This document shows, in pieces, positions 42,133 to 50,660 of a stretch of 64,000 bases of DNA. The stretch comes from a bacterium. GTDB lineage: Bacteria; 4484-113; JAFGCY01. The stretch lies in the NCBI GenBank assembly GCA_020849855.1, contig JADZFO010000015.1, positions 101,126 through 165,125 of the forward strand, in the 5' to 3' direction. The notes beneath the pieces are model-generated. The model saw nothing but the letters and a program-made list of their open reading frames with translations. It had not been told where the DNA came from and ran no database searches. How positions within the stretch are numbered: the stretch's first letter is position 1; every line of letters begins with the position of its first letter. The translations under genes were made by a program, and so were the position numbers.

Positions 42133-42930
42133 TTAGTAGTGGCTCAGCATGCCGCCGCGGCGGGCGATGCGCTCCATGCCAAGGTAGACCGCTGAGCCCA
42201 GCAGGACATAAAAGGCGCTGTCGGCCGCCAGCCAGAGCAGGTCCGCCGCGCTGACCCCGCCGCCTGTCCCGCTGGCCAGAAGCTGCTTAAGCAGCAGGGC
42301 GCCGCGGGCGAGGGGCAGATGCAGCGCCAGGCCGGCCCAGGGCTGCGGCAGCTTGTCCAGGTTGGCCAGGGCCGGGAAGAGCAGGGCGAACTGGATCACC
42401 GCCGAGAGCTGGCCGATGCGCTTGACCAGCAGCGAGATGCCGCCCAGGATCAGGCCGAAGCCGCAGAGCCCGGCGACGGTGAGCAGCATGATCAGCAGCA
42501 GGGCCGGCCATGCGCTGGGCGGGACCTGCAGGTACTGGCCGGTGCTAAACTGCAGCACCAGGCTGAAGAGGAAGACTGCCACCGCGCCCTGGCTCATGTG
42601 GGTCAGGGCACGGATCCAGAGGATCGCGAAGTAGTTTCCGGAGCAGAGATAGACCTGCTCCAGGGTGCCGGCGCGGGCCTCCTGCTCAATGTCGATGCTC
42701 ATCTGGTTCATCGCCATCAGGGCGAAGAACCACATGCAAAAGCCGATGACCAGCTCTTCCAGGCTCTTGGCCTCCAGCAGGTTGCCGGCCATCGCCTTAC
42801 CGCCCAGGAACATGGCCATGAAGAGCACGTACATGATGAACATGCCCGTCAGGGGCTCCATGGGGTAGCGCAGCGAGATGCGCAGGTCCCGCAGCCACTC
42901 GATCCAGGCGACGCGCAGCCAGTGGATCAT
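42133..42930 (-). CDS. ABC-2 type transporter permease
   Basis: 265 residues with six hydrophobic segments (near 25-45, 60-75, 105-125, 140-165, 172-190 and 235-250). The pattern of paired segments with EQEARAGTLEQVYLCSGNYF on an amphipathic loop is typical of ABC-2 permeases. It overlaps the ATPase gene by 4 bases (ATGA). Substrate unknown. Confidence 0.88.
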   Translation of the reverse strand: MIHWLRVAWIEWLRDLRISLRYPMEPLTGMFIMYVLFMAMFLGGKAMAGNLLEAKSLEELVIGFCMWFFALMAMNQMSIDIEQEARAGTLEQVYLCSGNYFAILWIRALTHMSQGAVAVFLFSLVLQFSTGQYLQVPPSAWPALLLIMLLTVAGLCGFGLILGGISLLVKRIGQLSAVIQFALLFPALANLDKLPQPWAGLALHLPLARGALLLKQLLASGTGGGVSAADLLWLAADSAFYVLLGSAVYLGMERIARRGGMLSHY

Positions 42931-43883
42931 GGCCGGGCCTCCTGGCGCATGACGCTGAGGAAGATCTCTTCAAGGGTCGGGGTCTCCTCGTGGAAGTCCA
43001 GCAGCTCGATATCGCCCTCGCGCAGGACTTCCATCAGGGGGTAGATCTCCCTAGCGGAGCCCAGCTTGAAGCGCAGGCAGGCCTGGCCGGGGCGCTGCTC
43101 ACTGTCCTGCTCAAAGCTGATGCCGGCGGCCTGCAGGCGCGGCAGCAGGCCCTCCAGGCGGGCGGAGTCAAAGCGTGCCAGATAGTCCTGGCGCTTGAAG
43201 AGGTCCACGAGCTTGCCGACTTCCTCGTCGACCACGATGCGGCCCTTGCGCATGATGGCCACGCGCTTGCAGAGGCTCTGGGCCACGTCCATCTGGTGCG
43301 TGGTGACCAGGATGGTGATCCCGCGCTGCTGGCAGATCTCGCGCAGCAGGCGCTGGATGGTGATGGAGCTCTCCACGTCGAGGCCCAGCGTGGGCTCGTC
43401 CAGCAGCAGCAGCTCGGGCTGGCCCAGCAGGGCCACCACGATGGCCAGCTTCTGCTGCATGCCACGGCTGAGGGTCTGCACGGGCTTGTGCTTGCGATCA
43501 AGCAGGTCAAAGAGCGCCAGCAGCTCATCGCCCTGGCTTTGCAGCTGGCGCGCAGGGATGCCCTTGAGCGCGCCGAAGTAGCTGAGGTTCTCCCAGGCCG
43601 AGAGGCGCCAGTAAAGGTTGCGGCTGCCTTCAAGTACAGCACCCAGGCTCGGCCGGCGGCCGGTGGCCGGGAAGCTGATGCTGCCCTCGTCCGGCAGCAC
43701 CAAGCCGGCGAGCATCTTCACGGTGGTGGTCTTGCCGGCGCCGTTGGGGCCCAGCAGGCCGTGGATCTCGCCCTGCTCAAGGCTGAGCGAAACGCCGTCC
43801 ACCGCCGTCACCTGGGTCCTGACCCAGGGCCAGACGCTGCGGTAGTACTTGCTCAGGGAGCTCAACTGGACTGCCAGAGGCAC
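42927..43883 (-). CDS. ABC transporter ATP-binding protein
   Basis: About 318 residues from GTG 43883; the longer frame from 44009 runs inside the preceding gene. Walker A is GPNGAGKTTT, the signature is LSRGMQQK, Walker B is LLLLDEPTLGLD and the switch His is in LVTTHQMD. The C-terminal 90 residues form the accessory domain seen in ABC-2 exporters. It pairs with the permease downstream to form an efflux or resistance-type exporter. Confidence 0.93.
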   Translation of the reverse strand: MPLAVQLSSLSKYYRSVWPWVRTQVTAVDGVSLSLEQGEIHGLLGPNGAGKTTTVKMLAGLVLPDEGSISFPATGRRPSLGAVLEGSRNLYWRLSAWENLSYFGALKGIPARQLQSQGDELLALFDLLDRKHKPVQTLSRGMQQKLAIVVALLGQPELLLLDEPTLGLDVESSITIQRLLREICQQRGITILVTTHQMDVAQSLCKRVAIMRKGRIVVDEEVGKLVDLFKRQDYLARFDSARLEGLLPRLQAAGISFEQDSEQRPGQACLRFKLGSAREIYPLMEVLREGDIELLDFHEETPTLEEIFLSVMRQEARP

Positions 43884-43911
43884 GCGGCTATTGTCCCATT
43901 CGCAGCCTGGA

Positions 43912-44496
43912 CTACTCCTCGAGGGCGAAGACCAGGGCGGCCGAGAGTTTGACGATATCGCTGGAGGCCTCGTCCAGGCGCTGCAGCAGCAGGCGGGCGA
44001 GGCTTTCATAAACGCTGGCGGCCAGCTCGGAGCGCTGCTTGAGCAGCTGGCGCAGGGGCTCAGCGGGGATGCGGTAGACCGCGCACTCGGTGTGGCAGCG
44101 CACGGTGGCCGTGCGCACTGAGCCGCCGACCAGCGCGGTCTCGCCGAGGATCGGGTTGCCCGCGGCCTTCAGGCGGGTCAGCGTGCGCTCGGTGCCCTGG
44201 ACATGCCCGATGCGCGGCAGGTGCAGCTGCTTGCTGATGTCCACCTCGCCGCGCAGAAGGATAAAGAGCTCCTTTGAATCCGCGCCTTCGCGGATCAGAT
44301 AGTCGCCCGGAGAGAACCAGTAGAACTGGCACAGGCGGGCGACCTCCTCAAACTGCGCCGGCTGCAGGCCCTCGAAGAGGCCCACATTGTGCAGGTTGTG
44401 CACAGCCTTCGCAATGTCCAAGGCCTCGTGCGGCGAGTGCAGCGGCAGGGCCGCGCCGGATTCATTGCCGCCGGGCGCTTCATCAGCCCTGGACAT
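43912..44496 (-). CDS. Cyclic-nucleotide-binding domain protein without DNA-binding domain
   Basis: About 194 residues. A cNMP-binding beta roll covers about 35-155 (FYWFSPGDYLIREGADSKEL, GETALVGGSVRTATVRCHTE). The phosphate-cassette Arg is found in VRTATV. No helix-turn-helix follows, only an amphipathic helical tail, so it is not a CRP regulator. It overlaps the K+ channel gene by 14 bases upstream and is likely a ligand sensor for the channel or exporter (inference). Confidence 0.85.
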   Translation of the reverse strand: MSRADEAPGGNESGAALPLHSPHEALDIAKAVHNLHNVGLFEGLQPAQFEEVARLCQFYWFSPGDYLIREGADSKELFILLRGEVDISKQLHLPRIGHVQGTERTLTRLKAAGNPILGETALVGGSVRTATVRCHTECAVYRIPAEPLRQLLKQRSELAASVYESLARLLLQRLDEASSDIVKLSAALVFALEE

Positions 44497-45667
44497 TCTG
44501 CACCTCATTGGGGAAGAGCACGATGGCCTGGTCGCCGGCCTCCAGACGGTAGTCCGGGCCGGGGTTGAGGAAGTGCAGGTGGCTGGCGCCGCCGAGGCCG
44601 CGGCCGGCCTCCTCGAAGCGGCGCATGATGAACTCGTCGAGACTGGAGCGCTCGCCGGCCAGGATGTCCTGGATGCCGATCTGGCGCTTCTCGCGGATCA
44701 GGCCCAGCAGGATCCAGCACTTCTCAGCCAGCCAGTGCCCGGCCAGATCGCGGAAGCTGCGGCCGACGAAGTCGTTCGGGATCGGGCGGGTCCACAGATC
44801 TGAGCCCTGGCCGAAGGTCAGGGCTTCCTTGATGGTGGTGTCGAGGCCCGGGCTGAGCGCGCTGGCGGTAAGCATGAAGCCGTCCAGCTCGCCGGTGACC
44901 GTGACCTTGTCCGCGCCGGCGCTGCGCAGGTGGCCGCGGTAGGCCGAGCTGAAGCACTCCGCCGAGATGCGCAGGCGCGGGGCCAGGCGCCGCAGGGTCA
45001 GCACGCAGAGCACCGCCATCTCATCGCTGCGGGTGAAGCTCTCCTCGCCGTAGTTGACCAGCACGATCGCCACAGTCGCCTCGCGGCAGTTGGCGCGCAG
45101 CAGGGTCTGCTCGCTGGTATAGGCGCCGCGGATGTAGTGCAGCTTGAGGCGCGGGAATTCGTAGGTCAGGTCCTCGATGAGGTCCTGTGGCACTTCGCCG
45201 ACGATGACTATGTTGTGCTTCTCGCCGCGCAGGGCCAGGCCGGCCAGCACGCTGCGGGCGGTGTTGTTCCAGCCGCAAAGCAGGATGTGCTGCTGAAAGG
45301 TGACTCGTTCCAAGCCGCTTTCCCCCCTGATCTTTCGGCTGATGTAGATCGATGTGACAGTGGCCCAGAGCACGGGCATGATGGAAAGGAAGGTGATGGC
45401 CATCGCGCTGGCGGCCAGGCGGCCGAGGGTGGTCCTGGGGATGATGTCGCCGTAGCCGATGGTGGTAGCCGAGATGATGCCCCAGTACAGGGCGTCGCCA
45501 TAGTGCAGGACCTGGTCGTTATGGCCGTACTCGGCGAAGAAGAAGACCACGCTGATGCCGAAGACCAGGATGAAGAAGGCGATGACAATGCGGGTCAGAT
45601 GCTCCCGGCGCGCAAGGCTGATGATGTACAAGGCATCACGCCACAGCGCCCGAATCCACGACCCCAC
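44483..45667 (-). CDS. Two-TM potassium channel with RCK/TrkA regulatory domains
   Basis: 394 residues. TM1 (about 25-45) and TM2 (about 85-107) flank the pore with the selectivity filter TTIGYGD (about 68-74). An RCK N-domain with ILLCGWNNTARSVLAGLAL (Rossmann Gly motif) follows, then a C-domain. This is the MthK/Kch-like plan. It starts with GTG and overlaps the cyclic-nucleotide-binding protein, suggesting the two are cotranslated. Confidence 0.93.
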   Translation of the reverse strand: MGSWIRALWRDALYIISLARREHLTRIVIAFFILVFGISVVFFFAEYGHNDQVLHYGDALYWGIISATTIGYGDIIPRTTLGRLAASAMAITFLSIMPVLWATVTSIYISRKIRGESGLERVTFQQHILLCGWNNTARSVLAGLALRGEKHNIVIVGEVPQDLIEDLTYEFPRLKLHYIRGAYTSEQTLLRANCREATVAIVLVNYGEESFTRSDEMAVLCVLTLRRLAPRLRISAECFSSAYRGHLRSAGADKVTVTGELDGFMLTASALSPGLDTTIKEALTFGQGSDLWTRPIPNDFVGRSFRDLAGHWLAEKCWILLGLIREKRQIGIQDILAGERSSLDEFIMRRFEEAGRGLGGASHLHFLNPGPDYRLEAGDQAIVLFPNEVQNVQG

Positions 45668-45707
45668 GGCGCGAATGTTAACACACTATCAAACATGTAC
45701 AACGCTG

Positions 45708-45736
45708 TTGCATAGCATCGAATAGTATGTTAGTAT
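45708..45736 (+). promoter_or_regulatory. Sigma-70 promoter for the candidate non-coding RNA
   Basis: TTGCAT (45708-45713) and TAGTAT (45731-45736) are separated by 17 bases. The start would be near 45743. No protein-coding frame follows on the plus strand. Confidence 0.65.
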
Positions 45737-45742
45737 CCGACA

Positions 45743-45897
45743 GTCACCTGGGGGCGGGTGAGCACAAAGCGTGGATTAGCCGCGCAGCGTCGGGATAACT
45801 TGCCGACAAGCCAGCCCCCCTTACAACGCTAACTGGATCCGCTTAGGCGGAGAAACGAGGGGCAAGGCCCTGCCGCAAGGCAGGGTCTTTCACTTTT
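45743..45897 (+). ncRNA. Candidate structured non-coding RNA
   Basis: About 155 bases between a promoter and a terminator. Predicted stems: P1 GGGGGC (45750-45755) with GCCCCC (45814-45819); inside it P2 GCGTGG/CCGCGC (45769-45774 with 45780-45785, loop ATTAG) and P3 GTCGG/CCGAC (45789-45793 with 45803-45807). After P1 comes P4 TCCGC/GCGGA (45838-45842 with 45847-45851, loop TTAG), then the terminator. A three-way junction plus hairpins fits a trans-acting RNA. It matches none of the riboswitch or RNA families I could recall (6S, SRP, tmRNA, RNase P, c-di-GMP, cobalamin, SAM). Confidence 0.6.
45866..45897 (+). terminator. Intrinsic terminator of the candidate RNA
   Basis: GGCCCTGCC-GCAA-GGCAGGGTC forms a 9-bp stem (one GU) closed by a GCAA tetraloop, followed by TTTCACTTTT. 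Confidence 0.85.
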
Positions 45898-45942
45898 CAG
45901 GCCGTGCTCCACGCGCGCTGGGGGCCCTGAGACCAGTGCTGA

Positions 45943-47019
45943 TCAGCCCCCGGCGCGGCCATCAACCAGATCAAGCAGCAAGCCCATCGTGCGCAGCAGG
46001 CCGCGGCCGTCGCATATGCCCTGGCCCTTGCGACTCATCTCGCTGCGCAGAACCGGGTTGTGGATAAGCTGTGCGAGGCTGTGGCCCAGCGCTTCCCAGC
46101 GGATCTCATCGCTGAGTCCCGGGGCGAAGCAGCAGCCCGCGCTTTCCAGCTTGCGGGCAGTCTCCAGCTGGTGCTGGTTGAGCGCGAGTACAACCGATGG
46201 CACGCCGAGGAAGGCGGCTTCATAAGCGGTCAGGCCGCCGGCGCAGACCAGCAGGTCCGCCGCCGAAAGGTAGTCATAGAAAGCCCCGCCGGCCGGCAGG
46301 GCCTGGACCTGGAAGGGCCAGGCGCCGCGGCGCAGCTCAGCCTCCCAGGCCGCCCCGGCTGGCATCACCATCACCTGCTGGTCATAAGCGGCGCTGGCCA
46401 GGCAATCCAGGCTGGCCCGCACCAGTTCGGCCCGCGGTGAGCCGCCGAAGCTGAGCATGACCAGATAGACAAAGTTGAAGCTGCCGCCGGCGCCTGATGG
46501 CGCGGCCACGGGGGCCTTCAGCTCGGCCTGCATGGCGCCGGTGGTGGCCATGGCCACACCGCGCAGGCGGGTCAGGCGCGGGCTGAACTGCAGCCACTGG
46601 CTGCCTTCATAAACCTGCGCATTGCCCTGGCTGAAGCTCTTATCCTCCAGCGCGGCGGTCAGGCAGTTGACCACTATGTCCGCCTGCGCCTGGGCCGGGC
46701 CGTGCTCTTCCAGCAGCAGCAGGCGCGCACCGACCGAGCGCGCGGCCGCCACCTGATCCGCCGGGCTTTCCAGCCAGTCAACAAGGCAGACATCACCGGG
46801 GGCCAGGCGCGAGCTGTCTATCTGTGGCTCGGCGAGCCAGCTTATCGCGCTTTCCCCGCTCCAGAAGCTGCGCGCGGCCGCAGTATCGTGGCAGCGCACC
46901 CGCAGCTCCAGCTCCGGGCGCTGCTGGGCCCGCAGGGCCTCGAGCAGCCAGGAACAGCGGTATAGGTGGCCCATGCCAAACTCACTGTCGCCGCGGGTGT
47001 AGAGGAAGATGCGCTTCAA
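45943..47019 (-). CDS. PseG-like UDP-sugar hydrolase
   Basis: 358 residues, starting at TTG. The fold is that of PseG, which removes UDP from 2,4-diacetamido-trideoxy-altrose in pseudaminic acid synthesis: GDSEFGMGHLYRCSWL at the N-terminus (catalytic His in GMGH), LVMLSFGGSPRAELV in the middle and the UDP-binding AGGLTAYEAAFLGVPSVVLA. Pseudaminic acid decorates flagellin in many species, which fits the Maf gene at 48551. Other pse/neu genes are not in the window. Confidence 0.82.
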   Translation of the reverse strand: MKRIFLYTRGDSEFGMGHLYRCSWLLEALRAQQRPELELRVRCHDTAAARSFWSGESAISWLAEPQIDSSRLAPGDVCLVDWLESPADQVAAARSVGARLLLLEEHGPAQAQADIVVNCLTAALEDKSFSQGNAQVYEGSQWLQFSPRLTRLRGVAMATTGAMQAELKAPVAAPSGAGGSFNFVYLVMLSFGGSPRAELVRASLDCLASAAYDQQVMVMPAGAAWEAELRRGAWPFQVQALPAGGAFYDYLSAADLLVCAGGLTAYEAAFLGVPSVVLALNQHQLETARKLESAGCCFAPGLSDEIRWEALGHSLAQLIHNPVLRSEMSRKGQGICDGRGLLRTMGLLLDLVDGRAGG

Positions 47020-47224
47020 GAGCAGATTCTACTTGGGGCTGCGGCACTGGTCGATAGTACCAATGCGCTAGCGGCCTCGCATGTAGTATCCCGGCTTTGC
47101 AGGGCAGAGGCTTGTCCCAACCCGTGATATCTGGCGCATAATCCTGCTTTCTGAAAAAAAAGAAGGGTGGTTGTCTTGAGATAGGCGCACAGAGCCGACA
47201 GAAAGCTTGTTATAGTAAGGACAC
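47020..47224. other. Intergenic region between divergent PseG-like and 47225 genes
   Basis: A run of eight A's (about 47153-47162) and TATAGT at about 47212-47217 stand out; the latter would start transcription almost at the GTG of the next gene. No RNA gene seen. Confidence 0.4.
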
Positions 47225-48442
47225 GTGAGTAGATATCGCATGATCGTGGGTCTGATCCTTGGCCTGGGAGTGGGTTTGCCTTTGTGTTTCCTTTTTTCCA
47301 AAAAGCTCGAACCAGTGAATTCAAAGCAGGAACCCTGGCTCGAGCAAGAACGTGAAATCGTTGTTCCCCAGCCGTCTGTCCAGTTCGCCAGGACGCTCGT
47401 TCGCGCACCTGACCTTCCATATGAGGGGACATTTTATCCTGAGCTACCCGCCTTGGATATAAAGCGGTTTGAGCCAGGCACGCAGGGCGTCTACTTCGAG
47501 AATTCACCGGAGATTGTCCGCCTCAATGGCCTAGCTGGAGGGCATATCAAAGTAGTGGTCGATGTAACAACAAACACCCCGGTATGGGTACGGGCCCGTT
47601 GCTCTTGCGAACCGCCCGATGGCAAATGTGAAGAAGAAGAAGAGGTTGCTGAGTATTCGCAGACAGCATTCACTTTCCAAACGAAGAAAGCGGCCCTGCC
47701 CTGGACAAATAAGTCCGGATTCAGGAAGGTCTATTTAGCGATCAGTGAAAGATGGAAGGAAGGAACTGCCTCAACTCACATCGCCCCAAGTGAGCTTGTA
47801 TTGCAAACCTTTGGGGTCAACTCAGCAGGAGCACCCAGCCTCATCGATACGCATAACTGTGAGCTAGTGTTCTGGTCGGAGCTTGTGGTTTGTGATCTAG
47901 ACTATGACAACAGGCCTGAGGTGTTGTTCCAGACCTGCTGGGCCTGTGGCCACGGCAACGTAGGAGACGTCTTCACCCTCACCTCACAGGGCAAGCTGGA
48001 GTGGATCGACTGCAAAGAGGAAGTGGAGGAGATCGGCAGCTTTGACGGCGAGGGTCCCTTTGGACTATATGAACCCGGGGATGGCGGAGTTATCGAAATC
48101 GTATGCACCAGGGGCAATTGGTACACAGAATCAGTGTTGGACCAGTACCTTGATGTTTTACGGCTGGACAGCAGATCCAAAAACCTGGTTGTTGTTTCCA
48201 AGGAGTACCCCGAGATTACTTCGCAGTCGCGGCGCTTCCTTGAGGGGCGGGTGAAAGCATTAAAGGACTGCGAAGAAAGCGGCAGGGCTCTCATTGCCTC
48301 AGATGAAAACGACTACGATCCCCGCGATGAGCTTGTCTTTGAGTTTGAAGGAAAGTTATATGACCTGACATCCGCGATGGTGATCAGCCCCGCTGATGAG
48401 CAGGCAAAGCACGAGCATCTTCTTGCTACAGTGATCCCCTAA
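47225..48442 (+). CDS. Hypothetical exported protein, lower GC
   Basis: 405 residues starting with GTG, preceded by AAGGA. One N-terminal hydrophobic segment (about 6-24) could be a signal or anchor. The rest is soluble, with Cys pairs (ARCSCEPPDGKCE; QTCWACGHG) and a VCDLDYDNRPEVLFQT stretch reminiscent of calcium-binding FG-GAP or VCBS repeats. No family assigned. GC is lower than in the neighbours. Confidence 0.68.
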   Translation: MSRYRMIVGLILGLGVGLPLCFLFSKKLEPVNSKQEPWLEQEREIVVPQPSVQFARTLVRAPDLPYEGTFYPELPALDIKRFEPGTQGVYFENSPEIVRLNGLAGGHIKVVVDVTTNTPVWVRARCSCEPPDGKCEEEEEVAEYSQTAFTFQTKKAALPWTNKSGFRKVYLAISERWKEGTASTHIAPSELVLQTFGVNSAGAPSLIDTHNCELVFWSELVVCDLDYDNRPEVLFQTCWACGHGNVGDVFTLTSQGKLEWIDCKEEVEEIGSFDGEGPFGLYEPGDGGVIEIVCTRGNWYTESVLDQYLDVLRLDSRSKNLVVVSKEYPEITSQSRRFLEGRVKALKDCEESGRALIASDENDYDPRDELVFEFEGKLYDLTSAMVISPADEQAKHEHLLATVIP

Positions 48443-48457
48443 GGTTGATCAGAAACG

Positions 48458-48486
48458 AACAAGGCCGGGTTTCCCCGGCCCTGCCT
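48458..48486 (-). terminator. Intrinsic terminator after the Maf-like gene
   Basis: On the minus strand GGCCGGGG-AAA-CCCGGCC is followed by TTGTTCGTTTC. It lies about 65 bases after the Maf stop at 48551; it could also serve the converging gene in the other direction. Confidence 0.7.
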
Positions 48487-48550
48487 GATTCCCATAACCA
48501 TTCCGGAAGCAGCTTGCACAGCTCCTTCCCACCCGTTAACGCGGCCGGCC

Positions 48551-50512
48551 TCAGCGGGCCTGCACCGCCAGCGCGGCGCCGCTGCGCGTACTGCGCTCGC
48601 GGGCCTGCTCACGCGCCATTTCAAAGAGCGGAATCATCCGCGCGATCGCCTCGCGCGATGAGACGAAGAGTGTGTGATAGTGGTAGCAGGCGCGCTTGAG
48701 GTACTCATTGCTGATCGGCTCGTTATCCACCCGCTTTACATTCTTCACACCCTGGGCGAAGGCAAAGATGCCGGACTGGTTGGCCAGCTCGATCATCTTG
48801 CCGGCCTCCTCATGGTGTGTCACGAACTTGCGCATGGCGATCATGCGGTTGTACTGCTCCACCACTTCCCCGCGGGCGGCCTGGCTGCCGTCCTCCTTCT
48901 CCAGTGCCTCCAGGGTGCGGCCGACCAGCTCGATGCCGCGCTGGGTGTACTCCTCGCTCTGGCGCAGGGCGGCCAGCAGCGAGTCCAGTTCACTGAGCAG
49001 GTTGGGGTAGCTGATCGGGTTGCCGGCGCGGTGCGCCTGCTGCAGGGTGCCCCAGACGTCGAAGCGCTCGCCCATATAGCCTTCGATGGCCTCGGTCAGG
49101 CTCATCACCTTGATCCGCGGGTGCATCAGGATGCCGCCCTCGGTGGCGTTGATCAGGGCGCGGTCGCGCACTTCGGGGTCGTCGAAGCGGTTCTTCAGGA
49201 AGCCCAGATAGGCGTACATCTGACGGTTGGTCTTGACCGGCTGGCCGTAGATGTCCTCCATGTTGATCAGGGGCGTGCCGCGCTTCTGCAGCGCGTCGAC
49301 GGTCATCTCCTGGCGGTCCTCGGTTTCAAAGACCGTGCCGCCGGTATAGGTGCGGCCGCCGGGGAAGGAGAGGTCCTGGCCGATGAAGACGATCGGGTCG
49401 CAGCCCAGCTTGACCGCGATGTCATAAGCCATCACGGCCACCGAGCCCCAGACGATGACCTTGCCGCGGCTGCCCAGCACGCGGTCAACCCAGCGCATCA
49501 TGTTGTCGTGGAAGCTGCAGATGAAGCGCGGGCCGGTCCAGTCGCGCAGGCTGTTCACCGGGCTCTGGGGCTCGGCGATCAGATAGGCCTCGGGCAGGTC
49601 GACACCCTTGAGGTGGCGGTAGTTCGCCTCCTGCGGGTCGCCGGTGACCACGACATGCGGGGTGATGCCGGCGGCCATCAGGGGCTTGACGGCGGTGTCC
49701 ACCGCGATGATCACGGCGCGCTCGTCCAGCTCCTTGAGCAGGTGCATGTTCTTTTCCAGGCTGGGGCCGGCGGAGACGATCACGCCCGGGCGGCCCTTGA
49801 AGGCGCCGATCAGGTTTTCAAAGGGCGGATGGTCCAGGATGTGCGGGAAATTCAGCACGATGTTCATCTGCTGCATCTCGCCCATCACCATCAGGGTCTG
49901 GACGTTGCCGCCGACGGTCATCATTTCATAGCGGACCTTCTCGGCCACGTCCTTGAAACTGGAGCTGTAGGGCAGGTTCTCGAAGGCCGGGCTGGTGACC
50001 CAGCGCAGGCCCTGGAAGCCGGCGAGCTCAAAGAGGTTCATGTAGTTCCACATGCTGCCGCTGTACTCGCGGTCGCAGGTGAGGGTCAGGTTCTTGCGGC
50101 CCATCAGGAAGCTTAGGTCGCGGTGGCAGAAGGCCAGATAGAAGAGGTCCCAGTGCGGCTCGAAGACCAGCACGCGCTCATCCTCGGGCAGGCGCTTCAG
50201 CACTTCCTCCACGCCATAGCCGAGGCCAAGGCCCAGGCAGATGGTGAAGTTGCCCTTGGGGTGCGCTTCCAGCAGGCGCTGGGCATACTGCTCGGCCTCG
50301 CGCTGGGGGTCATAGGGGCTGTGCAGGTAAGTGCTGCGGCCGCCTTCAAGATCGGTATAGCGCAGGGTGGGCTGGCCGTTCTTCGCCGTCTCGACCGCGA
50401 AGGGTCCGATGGCGTCAGGCTCGCCGCGCTGTCCATGCATGAACAGCAGGGCCTGGGCCAGCGGCTCGCTGGCCTGCTTGAGCAGCGCTAGGTTGTGGTC
50501 GAAAAATGACAT
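48551..50512 (-). CDS. Motility-associated factor (Maf/DUF115) glycosyltransferase
   Basis: Transfers nonulosonic acids such as pseudaminate to flagellin. 653 residues. An N-terminal region includes GNFTICLGLGLGYGVEEVLK and LVFEPHWDLFYLAF. The MAF_flag10/DUF115 core spans about 245-430: RPGVIVSAGPSLEKNMHLLK, IIAVDTAVKPLMAAGITPHV, VFIGQDLSFPGGRTYTGG. The C-terminal part is helical. A good GGGGAGAG site precedes the ATG. Together with PseG it points to sugar-modified flagella. Confidence 0.9.
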   Translation of the reverse strand: MSFFDHNLALLKQASEPLAQALLFMHGQRGEPDAIGPFAVETAKNGQPTLRYTDLEGGRSTYLHSPYDPQREAEQYAQRLLEAHPKGNFTICLGLGLGYGVEEVLKRLPEDERVLVFEPHWDLFYLAFCHRDLSFLMGRKNLTLTCDREYSGSMWNYMNLFELAGFQGLRWVTSPAFENLPYSSSFKDVAEKVRYEMMTVGGNVQTLMVMGEMQQMNIVLNFPHILDHPPFENLIGAFKGRPGVIVSAGPSLEKNMHLLKELDERAVIIAVDTAVKPLMAAGITPHVVVTGDPQEANYRHLKGVDLPEAYLIAEPQSPVNSLRDWTGPRFICSFHDNMMRWVDRVLGSRGKVIVWGSVAVMAYDIAVKLGCDPIVFIGQDLSFPGGRTYTGGTVFETEDRQEMTVDALQKRGTPLINMEDIYGQPVKTNRQMYAYLGFLKNRFDDPEVRDRALINATEGGILMHPRIKVMSLTEAIEGYMGERFDVWGTLQQAHRAGNPISYPNLLSELDSLLAALRQSEEYTQRGIELVGRTLEALEKEDGSQAARGEVVEQYNRMIAMRKFVTHHEEAGKMIELANQSGIFAFAQGVKNVKRVDNEPISNEYLKRACYHYHTLFVSSREAIARMIPLFEMAREQARERSTRSGAALAVQAR

Positions 50513-50660
50513 GTGCTCTCCCCAGAACAGGAGAGTTATCGGCAGGGCAGTCTTAATCCTGTAGATCCGTGGCCCGTCAACATCTGTCCAAGGTAGGGAT
50601 TGGTCCAGTATCGGCTAGTCTCCATGGAGCGCGTCCGAGTCCAGGCGTTGCGCTGAAACT

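Noticed and set aside
45743..45897. 6S, SRP or known riboswitch RNA
   Set aside because: No SRP GGAAGCAGCC-type loop, no long central bubble of 6S RNA and no recalled riboswitch core; left as an unassigned candidate.
48674..50116. 480-codon plus-strand frame opposite the Maf gene
   Set aside because: Antisense shadow with Val/Ala/His-rich composition and no motifs.
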